Shown piece after piece: positions 56,220-64,000 of a DNA stretch of 64,000 bases. This DNA is from Cyanobium sp. FGCU6 (GTDB taxonomy: Bacteria > Cyanobacteriota > Cyanobacteriia > PCC-6307 > Cyanobiaceae). The position numbers and the translations under genes were made by a program. The notes under the pieces are model-generated. The model did not search any database, had not been told where the DNA came from, and saw nothing but the letters and a program-made list of their open reading frames with translations. Where the stretch lies: assembly GCA_024958655.1 (NCBI GenBank), contig JANWUR010000002.1:248001-312000 (forward strand), in the 5' to 3' direction. Position 1 is the first letter of the stretch, and every line of letters starts with the position of its first letter.

Positions 56220-58961
56220 CTACTCGCGCGAATCACCCTGGGTATAGCTATTGGGCAACCCGAGCAGGGTCATGTTGTCGGCAATCACATCGTGGGAAAT
56301 CAACAGGTAACGCCATGGCTTGCCGTTGTGTGCCTGCTCGTGGATGGAGGCGTGGCTACACCACAGGACTGCTGCGCGAGCTTTGGCAAGGACGGTGGCA
56401 TCGTTCACCTGATCCGCTCGCTTGGGTTCACATAGCAACTTTTCTGTCTGTGTTTCGACAACAAAGTCGGGCTCGTAGTTGCTGTCCCTGCCGTATCGAA
56501 TCTGGAAGACGCCCTTGCCAGGCTTGAACCACTTCTCAACAATGGTGTCCCTTTCGAGAAGGCTGGCGAAGCGGCGCTCGGGGTCGCTATCAAATTTTTG
56601 CGTGGGATAAAGGCACTTGTCAAAAAAGCCGAAGAGCATGTTACGGATGTTGCTCTTGTCCTCGACGGGGATTTTGTGATCGCGCACCACTGCGTCGGCT
56701 GGAGCGGCAAACGCTTGCGGGCGCACCTCACTAAAGCCCTGGCTGACCACAACCTCATAACTAGACGCCTGCTCCCACGCGTGATTTTGCATCTGTTCGT
56801 GAATCAGCGAACAGATCCGGCGTTGGTGGAACGTCAGGACATTTTTGATTTTCGAGTCTTCCTGCAAATAACCGCGCAGGCGAGCAATGAATTGGGACGA
56901 CAGATCGTAAAGCAGGTCTGCCTGCTCATCATAATTGATATCATCAAAGTCGATCAGGCCACGAACAATGTAGTCTTCCAGACGCTCCTCCTCGAATCCA
57001 CCCTCCAAGGCACCGATCGTTTCCCGTGTTTCGCTGGCCAGATGCTGGATCAGGATGTCTTGGGAAACAGGTTGCAAGGTAACATTGGCAATGTCAAGCT
57101 GGAAGGGATTGAAGCCTGCTGTGACAGTGCCCTGGGGCAATACGAGGACGCGAGGGATGGCAATCGTGTGCTGAATGTAGACCGCTGTCGTCTCTTTGAC
57201 GACGGCTTCGATCTTGGCAGGATCTATGCCTGGCAGCAGCTCATGCTGCCCACTGTTAAGACGTGCCTGGACCTCTTGCACAATTGCCTGCTGGACCCCT
57301 GTGCTCGCCAAGGCTACGGGGCCCGGAACGGACTTGCTGTCACGGCACACCTTGCGGATTGCGTCCAGTGCCAGCTGGGCCGTGCGCTGCTCAGCTGGAT
57401 TAGTGAAGCGTGGTTTAGGTCCATCAACGGCTTGGACTGTTCCATTCGATGGAGGAGTGTCTCCAGCGGTGGAGCTTGTCTCTGCTGACCCCTTCTCCGA
57501 ATTCGCTGAGACGCCCAGGATGCCAGCGTAGTTAGGGTTGACGACAACGGTTTTGGTTGGCTTGTCGGGAATGTCTTTGCCGATCGCGACGACATTGAAT
57601 GTGTATCCGCCCCTATTGGCCTCATCGACAATGTCCTGAAAACGGTCGTGAGCGACGATGGTGAGGCGATCGACAGCAGCAACACCAGTGCGCTTGCCAT
57701 AAGGAAGCCGCAGGCCGCGCCCGATCGATTGCTCGACGAGGGTGCGTGAGTCCGCTGCTCGTAATGGCACGATTGTGTAGAGGTTGGTGACATCCCAGCC
57801 CTCTTTGAGCATATTCACATGCACAACGATCTCAGTTGGCTCGTCGGAATGTTCAACAGCAAGCAAGCGTTCCACATTCTCATCCTTCTCAGCTCCTCTT
57901 TGGCCTGAGTGCACTTGAATGGCACGCCCTCGGTAGTGTCCGTCGAAGAATGACTCGTCTTCAATCAGGCTGAAGATTTCATTGGCATGGTTGGTGTCAC
58001 GGGCGATGACAAGAAGAAAAGGCTTGACACGTCGAACGGCATTTTGCTGGGCGTATACCTCAAGCTCAACTTTGGTAGCCTCATGAATGCGAATCCCATC
58101 CTCCAGCTTCAGTCGCTCCAGCGCCGCTGGCTCCATAGCGGCGGCGTTGAAGTCTTGGCGGGTGGCTACTGCAGGTTCTTTGACATAGCCATCCTTCATT
58201 GCCGACGAGAGGGGATAGTCAAAAATGATATTCTTAAAGCGAGTGATCGAGCTACCCCTCTCAACCTGCGGTGTGGCGGTGAGCTCTAGGCCCATCACAG
58301 GCTTCAGAGCTTCGATGGACTGCATGCTCGCCAAAGCCCGATAGCGGTGGGCTTCATCCATGATCATGACCAGGTCATCTAGCTCTGATAGGTATTCAAA
58401 ATAGGATTGTCCGAGATATTCAGAAAGGCGCCAAGCCTTGCGGGTCTCCTGAGAGCGAGTATTGAACTTGGCGATATTGAATAGGTTGATCACGACGTCA
58501 TCGAAACCTGCTCGATCCATTTCAATCTGGAATGGGATCTCGTAGGTCTCTCCGGTTACCAACGTGGGTGGCTTAACGGCAAACTCTGAAATTCCTTGAA
58601 AAACATACTTTGGTGTATTCGGCGTGAAGTCAGTGATCAGCTTCTTGTAGATCGTGAGATTGGGCGCCAGCACGAAGAAGTGACGAATACCATGAGCCAC
58701 GAACAGATAGGTGATGAAGGCACCCATCAACCGAGTCTTGCCAACACCCGTTGCCAAGGCAAAGCAGAGACTCGGGAAGGAGGCCTCGAAATCCTCAATG
58801 CTGTTGAAGCCCGAACGAATCGTTGCCAACGACGCATTGAGGTCTGGATTCTTGTGCGGCTTGGCCAGCTCCATCACCTGGTGCAGGATGTCCAGGGATT
58901 GCCGCTGCGGTGTGCGCAGGCTGAGGCGAGAGCTGATGCTGTTCACATGGCTGGCCATCAC
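56220..58961 (-). CDS. Type III-like restriction subunit (Res): SF2 helicase plus PD-(D/E)XK nuclease
   Basis: A 913-residue protein. Walker A ALATGVGKT (about 68-76), motif II DEAH (202-205), ELTATPQVERG, VVHVNMLKEGWDV and QSIGRGLRLPYGKR are SF2 helicase motifs as in Res subunits. Near the C-terminus YEPDFVVETQTEKLLCEPKR contains the PD...ExK of a nuclease (P831/D832, E845, K847). Its ATG overlaps the methyltransferase stop by 4 bases, so the genes are translationally coupled. It is the last gene of the operon in this window. Confidence 0.88.
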   Translation of the reverse strand: MMASHVNSISSRLSLRTPQRQSLDILHQVMELAKPHKNPDLNASLATIRSGFNSIEDFEASFPSLCFALATGVGKTRLMGAFITYLFVAHGIRHFFVLAPNLTIYKKLITDFTPNTPKYVFQGISEFAVKPPTLVTGETYEIPFQIEMDRAGFDDVVINLFNIAKFNTRSQETRKAWRLSEYLGQSYFEYLSELDDLVMIMDEAHRYRALASMQSIEALKPVMGLELTATPQVERGSSITRFKNIIFDYPLSSAMKDGYVKEPAVATRQDFNAAAMEPAALERLKLEDGIRIHEATKVELEVYAQQNAVRRVKPFLLVIARDTNHANEIFSLIEDESFFDGHYRGRAIQVHSGQRGAEKDENVERLLAVEHSDEPTEIVVHVNMLKEGWDVTNLYTIVPLRAADSRTLVEQSIGRGLRLPYGKRTGVAAVDRLTIVAHDRFQDIVDEANRGGYTFNVVAIGKDIPDKPTKTVVVNPNYAGILGVSANSEKGSAETSSTAGDTPPSNGTVQAVDGPKPRFTNPAEQRTAQLALDAIRKVCRDSKSVPGPVALASTGVQQAIVQEVQARLNSGQHELLPGIDPAKIEAVVKETTAVYIQHTIAIPRVLVLPQGTVTAGFNPFQLDIANVTLQPVSQDILIQHLASETRETIGALEGGFEEERLEDYIVRGLIDFDDINYDEQADLLYDLSSQFIARLRGYLQEDSKIKNVLTFHQRRICSLIHEQMQNHAWEQASSYEVVVSQGFSEVRPQAFAAPADAVVRDHKIPVEDKSNIRNMLFGFFDKCLYPTQKFDSDPERRFASLLERDTIVEKWFKPGKGVFQIRYGRDSNYEPDFVVETQTEKLLCEPKRADQVNDATVLAKARAAVLWCSHASIHEQAHNGKPWRYLLISHDVIADNMTLLGLPNSYTQGDSRE

Positions 58962-60736
58962 GCGTCTCCTCCTTGATCGAGAGTGGCAAAGAGAGGTAGC
59001 TCTTGCATCGTTGAACTTCGGCGCCTTTGCCCAGCTCGCCTAGTGGCAGGTCGAGGTGTCACCACCTCGGCAGTGTCGTCAGGGGACGCAATGCCTACGG
59101 CGGAGTCCTCATTGCTTGTATCGGTTTCAGGCTCAGGATCCGACAGGGAATTGACATTGAGGCTGTAGTCGTCCCGGTCCCACTCGCAGCGATGCAGCAC
59201 AGCCTGGGGAATCTTCTTGAGGGTGAGATTAGTAAATTCATCGGGTTTAGCCCGAAAAGCCGAGCAGCAGATCAGAAGGGTGCGCTCATCGCCCACCTGA
59301 TCGCTGATGAATTGCAACTGTTCCCGGCCTAGATTCTGGGTGGTGACATAGATTAGATCCGTCTCGGTTGACTGACCATGGATCCAGAAAACAGCAGGAT
59401 CCGGTGCATAGCGAAACCCCTCAAGCTTGCACATTGCTTCGGCGAGCATCTCGGGATTGTAATTCTTGCTAACAACCCAGTTTCCCCACTTATCCTTCTC
59501 AAGTAGTGAAGAAGCGAGTCGACAAAACCTAAAACCGCCGCCTCCGGGCCAACTGTAAGTAGCCGTAACCCCTCCATGATCCGAGCCATCAATAACCTTC
59601 TTCAGCCTCGGCACGCAATGGGTTACTGCATGTTGATGAATCTCGATCCCGATCCATTTTCTACGCAACTTATGTGCGACTGCTGCGGTTGTCCCGGATC
59701 CTAGAAATGAGTCAAGAATAACATCACCTTGATTGGATGCGATCTGGATTATGCGAGCGATGAGGCGTTCGGGTTTTGGCGTGGGAAATGGGTCTTCAGG
59801 GAATAGAGCTATACTCTCAAGTCGTGCTTTCCTGGTTTGATCCACGTCGTCCGCTAGCCAAAGGGTTGTAGGTACAAGTGATTCAGGTGCCTGAGTACGA
59901 AACCGCTTGAGCTTGGGAAACTTGTAGTTACCAGTTTTTCCCCACCATAGAAGGTTTTCGTTGCCATGCTGATGGCAAACCTCGCGGCTGTAGGCCCAGA
60001 CTCTATTTCTTCGAGGCCATATCTCTTGGCCTGTAAATGGGTGAACGATGGGATAATAGAGATTTGGCCGCTCCTCGGCAGACTTTGCACATTTATAGTC
60101 TCCTTCGCGCCATGGCCCCCTGGGATCATCATCGGGGTTTGAATAGGCCGTTTCCGATGCGGCAGTGCGCGGAAGACCATTGAGCCTGAGCGATTCCTTG
60201 TCTTTTGCAAAAACAAGCAAGTGATCGTGAGACGACGAGAAAAATAGTGCATCATTCCTCGCGCTAGTGGTTTTCTGCCATATGACGTTTGCGACGAAGT
60301 TTAATCTCCCGAATACCTCATCTAGGAGGACCTTGAGGTAGTGAGCCTCAGAATCATCTACAAATACCCATAGTGACCCTGTGGTCGCTAGCAGGTTTCG
60401 CATCACCAACAGCCTCTCTCTCATGAGTGAAAGCCACAATGAATGCTCAATCCCATCATCGTAGTGTGAAAATGCAGAGCCTGTATTGTATGGAGGATCT
60501 ATGCAAATACACTGAACTCTCTCAGCATGACCGGCTTCGAGCGCCTTTAGCGCCAAGAGGTTGTCGCCGTTGATTAGGATGTTGTCGTGATATCCTTCGC
60601 TTGCACTGCCTGCTCCCGCACGATAGGATAAATCTGGGTCTTCAAGAAGAATCCTTGGCTCTAACCGCGGGCTGTTGTCCTTGCCAATCCAGGTGAGTTC
60701 CAGCCGTGTGTGCTTCGCTGCCATGGGAGAGTTCAA
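58958..60736 (-). CDS. Type III-like DNA methyltransferase (Mod), beta class
   Basis: A 592-residue N6-adenine or N4-cytosine methyltransferase. Motif IV is DPPYNTG (80-86) and motif I is DSFLGSGTTAA (about 342-352), with motif IV before motif I, the beta arrangement of type III Mod proteins. A further motif-like block is VDDSEAHYLKVLLDEVFG. A C-terminal part of about 130 residues and an acidic, then basic tail follow. Overlaps of 4 bases with both neighbours make it the middle of a coupled operon. Confidence 0.9.
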   Translation of the reverse strand: MNSPMAAKHTRLELTWIGKDNSPRLEPRILLEDPDLSYRAGAGSASEGYHDNILINGDNLLALKALEAGHAERVQCICIDPPYNTGSAFSHYDDGIEHSLWLSLMRERLLVMRNLLATTGSLWVFVDDSEAHYLKVLLDEVFGRLNFVANVIWQKTTSARNDALFFSSSHDHLLVFAKDKESLRLNGLPRTAASETAYSNPDDDPRGPWREGDYKCAKSAEERPNLYYPIVHPFTGQEIWPRRNRVWAYSREVCHQHGNENLLWWGKTGNYKFPKLKRFRTQAPESLVPTTLWLADDVDQTRKARLESIALFPEDPFPTPKPERLIARIIQIASNQGDVILDSFLGSGTTAAVAHKLRRKWIGIEIHQHAVTHCVPRLKKVIDGSDHGGVTATYSWPGGGGFRFCRLASSLLEKDKWGNWVVSKNYNPEMLAEAMCKLEGFRYAPDPAVFWIHGQSTETDLIYVTTQNLGREQLQFISDQVGDERTLLICCSAFRAKPDEFTNLTLKKIPQAVLHRCEWDRDDYSLNVNSLSDPEPETDTSNEDSAVGIASPDDTAEVVTPRPATRRAGQRRRSSTMQELPLFATLDQGGDA

Positions 60737-63700
60737 AAGCTGCTGACCTGAGGGAGCTGCCAGCGCACCGTGAACAGTGTGTCACGGTCGGTGCTGGTCT
60801 GCAGTTGGCGTTCGATGTCGTCAATCAACCTGCTTCTTTGATTGTCGATCTCGTCCTGCGCGTCGAAGAGTTGGCGTCGCTTGCTATGGAGCTGCTGTTC
60901 CAGTGATTTGATTCGTTTCTGAGCCTCCAGCTTTTCGGCCAGCACTACTTTGGTTTTGGCCTCCTTGCGTACGGCTTTGATCTCTACGTTGAGCTGCTTG
61001 ATGTCGTTCTCCAAAGATAGCTTCATGTCATCAGCCCAGCGATCTAATTTGTCGACCTCTTCCTCAAAATACTCACTGTTGCGTGCCTCAATCTCAGCTA
61101 GCTTGGCCGCGTGCTGCCGGGCCAGCAACGTTTCCAGCTGCTCTGAGCTCTCTTCACTGATCGTCGTCACCTGCCCAACGCGGGCGGGTAGATTCAGCAG
61201 CCGGTCGCACCATCCCGCATCCAGTGCCTCGACGGCACACTCACCCTTCAAGCCAGCATCGGCAACGGCTGCCACTAGCAGATGTTCCTCCGTGTCCACC
61301 CCCTTCACGGTGATCTTCGTGGCACGCAGCCAGCCGCTCTGGGCCTGGCGTTCCGCAAGGATCGCCACAGGTGCGCCATAGGCCTCGTAGTCGAAGACGA
61401 CTTCGCTGCAGTCCATGGGCCGCGCCATGGCTGTTTCAATCAGCTGCTGCGCCAGCGGGTGATCGGTGCGGAAGAAGTGATCGCCCCGCTCCTCGGCCTC
61501 CTTCCAATCGAACAGATAGTGACCTGTGGGACCCAGTGGAGGGCCACTGGGCCGGTAGTTGAAGCCGGCCTCCGTGGCCGAAAACTCCGCTTCACTCCCC
61601 AACTCTTCTCGGGCTAAGGCCAGCAACCGCCTGCCTCGCTCATCAAGAGCAGCTCGTGCTTCGTCTCGGTGCACCTTCAGGCGTTCTTGCACCTCCTCAT
61701 CGAAGTGTTCGAGCACAAACTGCCGCGTCTCTTGCAGGCGATCCTGGATTTGCTGCTCCAGATCCAGCTGCAGCTGGCTGAATGCCTTTGTGATGGCGTC
61801 CTGGCTGCGGCAATCCTGATAGATCTCGGCGATTCGCCGTTCAATGTCCACTCCGGATTCCAAGGCGCCAAGAACCTGATCGCTGGCACCAAACACACCG
61901 TCGAAGAGGTGAAACTTCTCAGCCAGCAGTTCATAGATGCGTTGATCGGCTGCGTTTTTCTGATTCAGGAAATTCACAACCACCACATCATGCTTCTGGC
62001 CATATCGGTGGCAGCGACCGATCCGCTGTTCGATTCGTTGCGGATTCCAAGGGAGGTCGTAGTTGACCACCAGTGAGCAGAACTGAAGATTCACGCCCTC
62101 GGCCGCGGCCTCGGTGGCAACCAGAATCGTGGCACGGTCGCGAAACTCTTCGACGATTGCCGCTTTGACATCTACCGCCTGGCTGCCCGTAATGAAGTCT
62201 TGCCCTTGATGGCGCTCCAGCCATTGCTTATAGATCAACTTGGATCGGTTGTCCTTGTTGTCGCCGTTCAAGATGACAACCTTGCCTTCATAGCCAGATC
62301 GCTCCAGTAGCTCGAACAGATAGCTCTGCGTGCGTTGCGATTCGGTGAACACCACCGCCTTCTGTGCGCCTCCAAGTGCTGCGGCTTTGGGGAAGGCGGC
62401 CGCCAAGGCCTCGACCAGGGCATCGCCTTTTGCATTCCAATTGATGGTTTCCGCCAGCGCTACAAATCCTTCAAGCTCTTTGATCTCCTCGTTCAGCAGT
62501 TCGGGATCGGAGATGGCCTCATCCTCTGACGGGATGGCGGATTCCTCGTCGCCCTCCCATTCATCACTGGTTTCGCCAAGGCTCTCGTAGTCAGGGATAA
62601 ATGATGCATCGCCGTCTTCGGCCACGGCATCAGTAGAAGCGCCGGTGCTACGTTTCTTTAGCAGCCGATTAAGGAGACCCCGCAGGGTCTTGGCAATCGC
62701 AAAGCTGGAGGATGCAAGCAGCTTGCGTAGCACCATCGTCATCAGGGTACGCTGCGCATTCGGCAGTGCATACAGCACCTCTCGCTGCAGATAGGTGGAG
62801 ACACCCTCGTAGAGCTTTTGTTCCGCCTCGCTGGGGTGAAACTCCCAGGTGAGTGGGATGCGCTGTGTGAATTTGATGTATTCCAACACCTGCCTGCGCA
62901 GGGTGCGCTGACACACCGGAAGCAGCCGCACCCGTAATTCAGCATTGCGAGATTCTTCGTTATCTGTCATGACAAACTGTTCACGGAACGACAGCTGATC
63001 TCCGAAAATATGTGGATCGATGAAGCTCACCAAGCCATAGAGCTCCATCAACGAGTTCTGAAGTGGCGTGGCCGTCAGCATCACCTTGGTGTAAGGCCGC
63101 AAAGCCTGCATCAAGGTCTGCGCCATCTTGTTGCTCTTCTTGTAAACATTGCGGAGCCTGTGTGCTTCGTCAATGATCACGAGATCCCACGGGTAACTCG
63201 TAACGGCCGCTGATCGATTAGCGGCAAAGTGGTACGAGCAGACCACGATGCGATCCTCTTGCTGGAACGGGTTAGCCTGTCCTGCTTTGGCGATCTTCTT
63301 GGAACTGGTGGCATCGAGAACCACGGCGGGAAGATGAAACTTCTCCTCCAGCTCCTGGGCCCACTGTTTTCTCAGGGTTGCAGGAACGATCACCAGAATG
63401 CGACGCCTTCGCTCAGCCCAGTATTGGGACAGCACGAGGCCAGCTTCGATCGTCTTGCCCAGTCCGACCTCGTCGGCGAGGATCACACCCTTGGAAAAAG
63501 GGGATCGAACTGCGAACAGTGCTGCATCCACCTGATGGGGATTCAGGTCGACGCGTGCGTTTGAGATCGCCCCTGACAACTGGTTGATCGAACCACCCGC
63601 TGAGCGCAGCGCCAGTTGTGTCGCCCAGTACTTGCTTTGGAAGGGCGTTGCTGAGGTCACACGAGACTGTCTGGTGTTCATTGGCTGGCTCGCTAGCGCA

Positions 63701-63768
63701 CCCACGCCAGGACGTTCAGCCATTAAGTCGGGCTTCTGCAGCGTGGGCTGATGCATCTGGTTGCTCAT
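60733..63768 (-). CDS. SNF2-family helicase with long coiled coil
   Basis: A 1011-residue SNF2/RapA-like ATPase. Walker A ILADEVGLGKTIEAGL (residues 98-106 within), DEAH (200-203), LTATPLQNSLMELYGL, a HELICc domain with AAAEGVNLQFCSLVVNYDLP and QRIGRCHRYGQKHDVVVV, then a long region ending in a coiled coil (EKLEAQKRIKSLEQQLHSKR). Acidic insert near the middle. It resembles SNF2 helicases found in defence operons such as DISARM, but no other DISARM gene is visible. It starts where the upstream gene ends (overlap of 4 bases). Confidence 0.88.
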   Translation of the reverse strand: MSNQMHQPTLQKPDLMAERPGVGALASQPMNTRQSRVTSATPFQSKYWATQLALRSAGGSINQLSGAISNARVDLNPHQVDAALFAVRSPFSKGVILADEVGLGKTIEAGLVLSQYWAERRRRILVIVPATLRKQWAQELEEKFHLPAVVLDATSSKKIAKAGQANPFQQEDRIVVCSYHFAANRSAAVTSYPWDLVIIDEAHRLRNVYKKSNKMAQTLMQALRPYTKVMLTATPLQNSLMELYGLVSFIDPHIFGDQLSFREQFVMTDNEESRNAELRVRLLPVCQRTLRRQVLEYIKFTQRIPLTWEFHPSEAEQKLYEGVSTYLQREVLYALPNAQRTLMTMVLRKLLASSSFAIAKTLRGLLNRLLKKRSTGASTDAVAEDGDASFIPDYESLGETSDEWEGDEESAIPSEDEAISDPELLNEEIKELEGFVALAETINWNAKGDALVEALAAAFPKAAALGGAQKAVVFTESQRTQSYLFELLERSGYEGKVVILNGDNKDNRSKLIYKQWLERHQGQDFITGSQAVDVKAAIVEEFRDRATILVATEAAAEGVNLQFCSLVVNYDLPWNPQRIEQRIGRCHRYGQKHDVVVVNFLNQKNAADQRIYELLAEKFHLFDGVFGASDQVLGALESGVDIERRIAEIYQDCRSQDAITKAFSQLQLDLEQQIQDRLQETRQFVLEHFDEEVQERLKVHRDEARAALDERGRRLLALAREELGSEAEFSATEAGFNYRPSGPPLGPTGHYLFDWKEAEERGDHFFRTDHPLAQQLIETAMARPMDCSEVVFDYEAYGAPVAILAERQAQSGWLRATKITVKGVDTEEHLLVAAVADAGLKGECAVEALDAGWCDRLLNLPARVGQVTTISEESSEQLETLLARQHAAKLAEIEARNSEYFEEEVDKLDRWADDMKLSLENDIKQLNVEIKAVRKEAKTKVVLAEKLEAQKRIKSLEQQLHSKRRQLFDAQDEIDNQRSRLIDDIERQLQTSTDRDTLFTVRWQLPQVSSF

Positions 63769-64000
63769 GCCGTCTTCACCCCTCGCTCATGAACCCTCTG
63801 CCATTGGCACGTTTTAGATTTCCAGGGGCCCTTGAAGCTTCCCGCCCTCTCCTGATGCTCATCCATCCAGCGGTTGCGCTCGTTCTCGAACGCGTCCTCC
63901 AGCTGGGGCGTGAGCCGAAACAGATGGCAGGTGATCGGCCCGCCAGGGGTGGGCTGGATTGCCAGGGCCTCATCGCAGGCCAGCTGGGCCACCCGGAACC
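63765..64000 (-). CDS. Upstream gene of the defence operon, partial
   Basis: The frame is open to the right edge, so only the C-terminal 75-80 residues are seen. They read LACDEALAIQPTPGGPITCH, FRLTPQLEDAFENERNRWMD and end in a basic tail (RVHERGVKTA). Its stop overlaps the SNF2 start, so it belongs to the same operon. No family is recognised from this fragment. Confidence 0.6.
   Translation of the reverse strand, partial: FRVAQLACDEALAIQPTPGGPITCHLFRLTPQLEDAFENERNRWMDEHQERAGSFKGPWKSKTCQWQRVHERGVKTA

Noticed and set aside
60733-63768. Naming the right-hand operon DISARM
   Set aside because: Only a SNF2 helicase and a methyltransferase are shared in kind. The DUF1998-type and phospholipase-type genes of DISARM are not present in the visible part, and a type III-like Res is.
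43000-64000. A second copy of the tRNA-Gly 3' end that would mark the right attachment site
   Set aside because: Looked for the T-arm and acceptor sequence by eye and did not find it; it may lie outside the window.
1-64000. CRISPR array
   Set aside because: No run of regularly spaced direct repeats was seen; the repeats found are isolated or coding (G-X-Y).

Overview
The window comes from a high-GC picocyanobacterium, most likely of the Cyanobium / freshwater-coastal Synechococcus group. Evidence for this is a sqdB-sqdX sulfolipid pair, a Psb34-like photosystem II protein, cbiD of anaerobic-type corrin synthesis, a PEP-CTERM protein of the cyanobacterial type (VPAPLPLLG), and host genes of typical picocyanobacterial kind. 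Identifications rest on motifs and family knowledge; no database search was run.

Layout. (1) 1-10.9 kb is core chromosome: the end of thiG, psb34-like, sqdB-sqdX, then on the other strand a PBP2 gene, two small conserved proteins, guaA and cbiD, then a class V aminotransferase and a small lipoprotein. (2) A tRNA-Gly(CCC) at 11,087 is followed 127 bases later by a tyrosine integrase, the classic left border of an integrated element. (3) 12.7-25.8 kb is the early region: a candidate toxin-antitoxin pair with an ADP-ribosyltransferase-like toxin, an excisionase-like HTH protein, a Bro-N antirepressor, an SSB-like protein with an acidic tail, a repressor, a VRR-NUC nuclease, a DEAH helicase, a primase-helicase with an iteron-like cluster behind it, a RecB-like nuclease and small and large terminase. 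A GGCTAGC motif recurs in four intergenic gaps here. (4) 25.8-42.7 kb is the late region: a phage-encoded sigma factor, a portal protein, an odd LysM-HTH fusion, a scaffold protein, a major capsid protein and adhesin or fibre genes, including a collagen-like protein ending in a DUF1566-type domain. No tape measure or tail-tube gene is evident. A TacA/TacT-type toxin-antitoxin pair sits at its end. A TGGCAATAG element precedes four late gene groups.

(5) 42.9-45.4 kb holds decayed copies of three prophage genes in the same order and orientation as the intact ones, with an MBL-ferredoxin gene and a yccF-like gene between them. (6) 45.5-53.0 kb carries non-phage genes: a sulfotransferase, a duplicated HPP-like membrane protein, an amino-acid permease, a PEP-CTERM protein and a large multidomain nitric oxide synthase (EF-hand, BFD-type [2Fe-2S] domain, NOS oxygenase). 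(7) 53.2-55.9 kb returns to phage genes: a two-domain endolysin, a holin-like protein and a second sigma-like factor. (8) 56.2-64.0 kb is a visibly lower-GC, translationally coupled operon of a SNF2 helicase, a type III-like DNA methyltransferase and a type III-like Res helicase-nuclease, preceded by a gene cut by the window edge. It is best read as a restriction or phage-defence island.

The most interesting items are the NOS architecture, the two repeated non-coding elements that appear tied to late phage gene expression (TGGCAATAG, and a roughly 55-base structured element exactly 34 bases upstream of two genes), the pair of element-encoded sigma factors, and the SNF2-Mod-Res operon.
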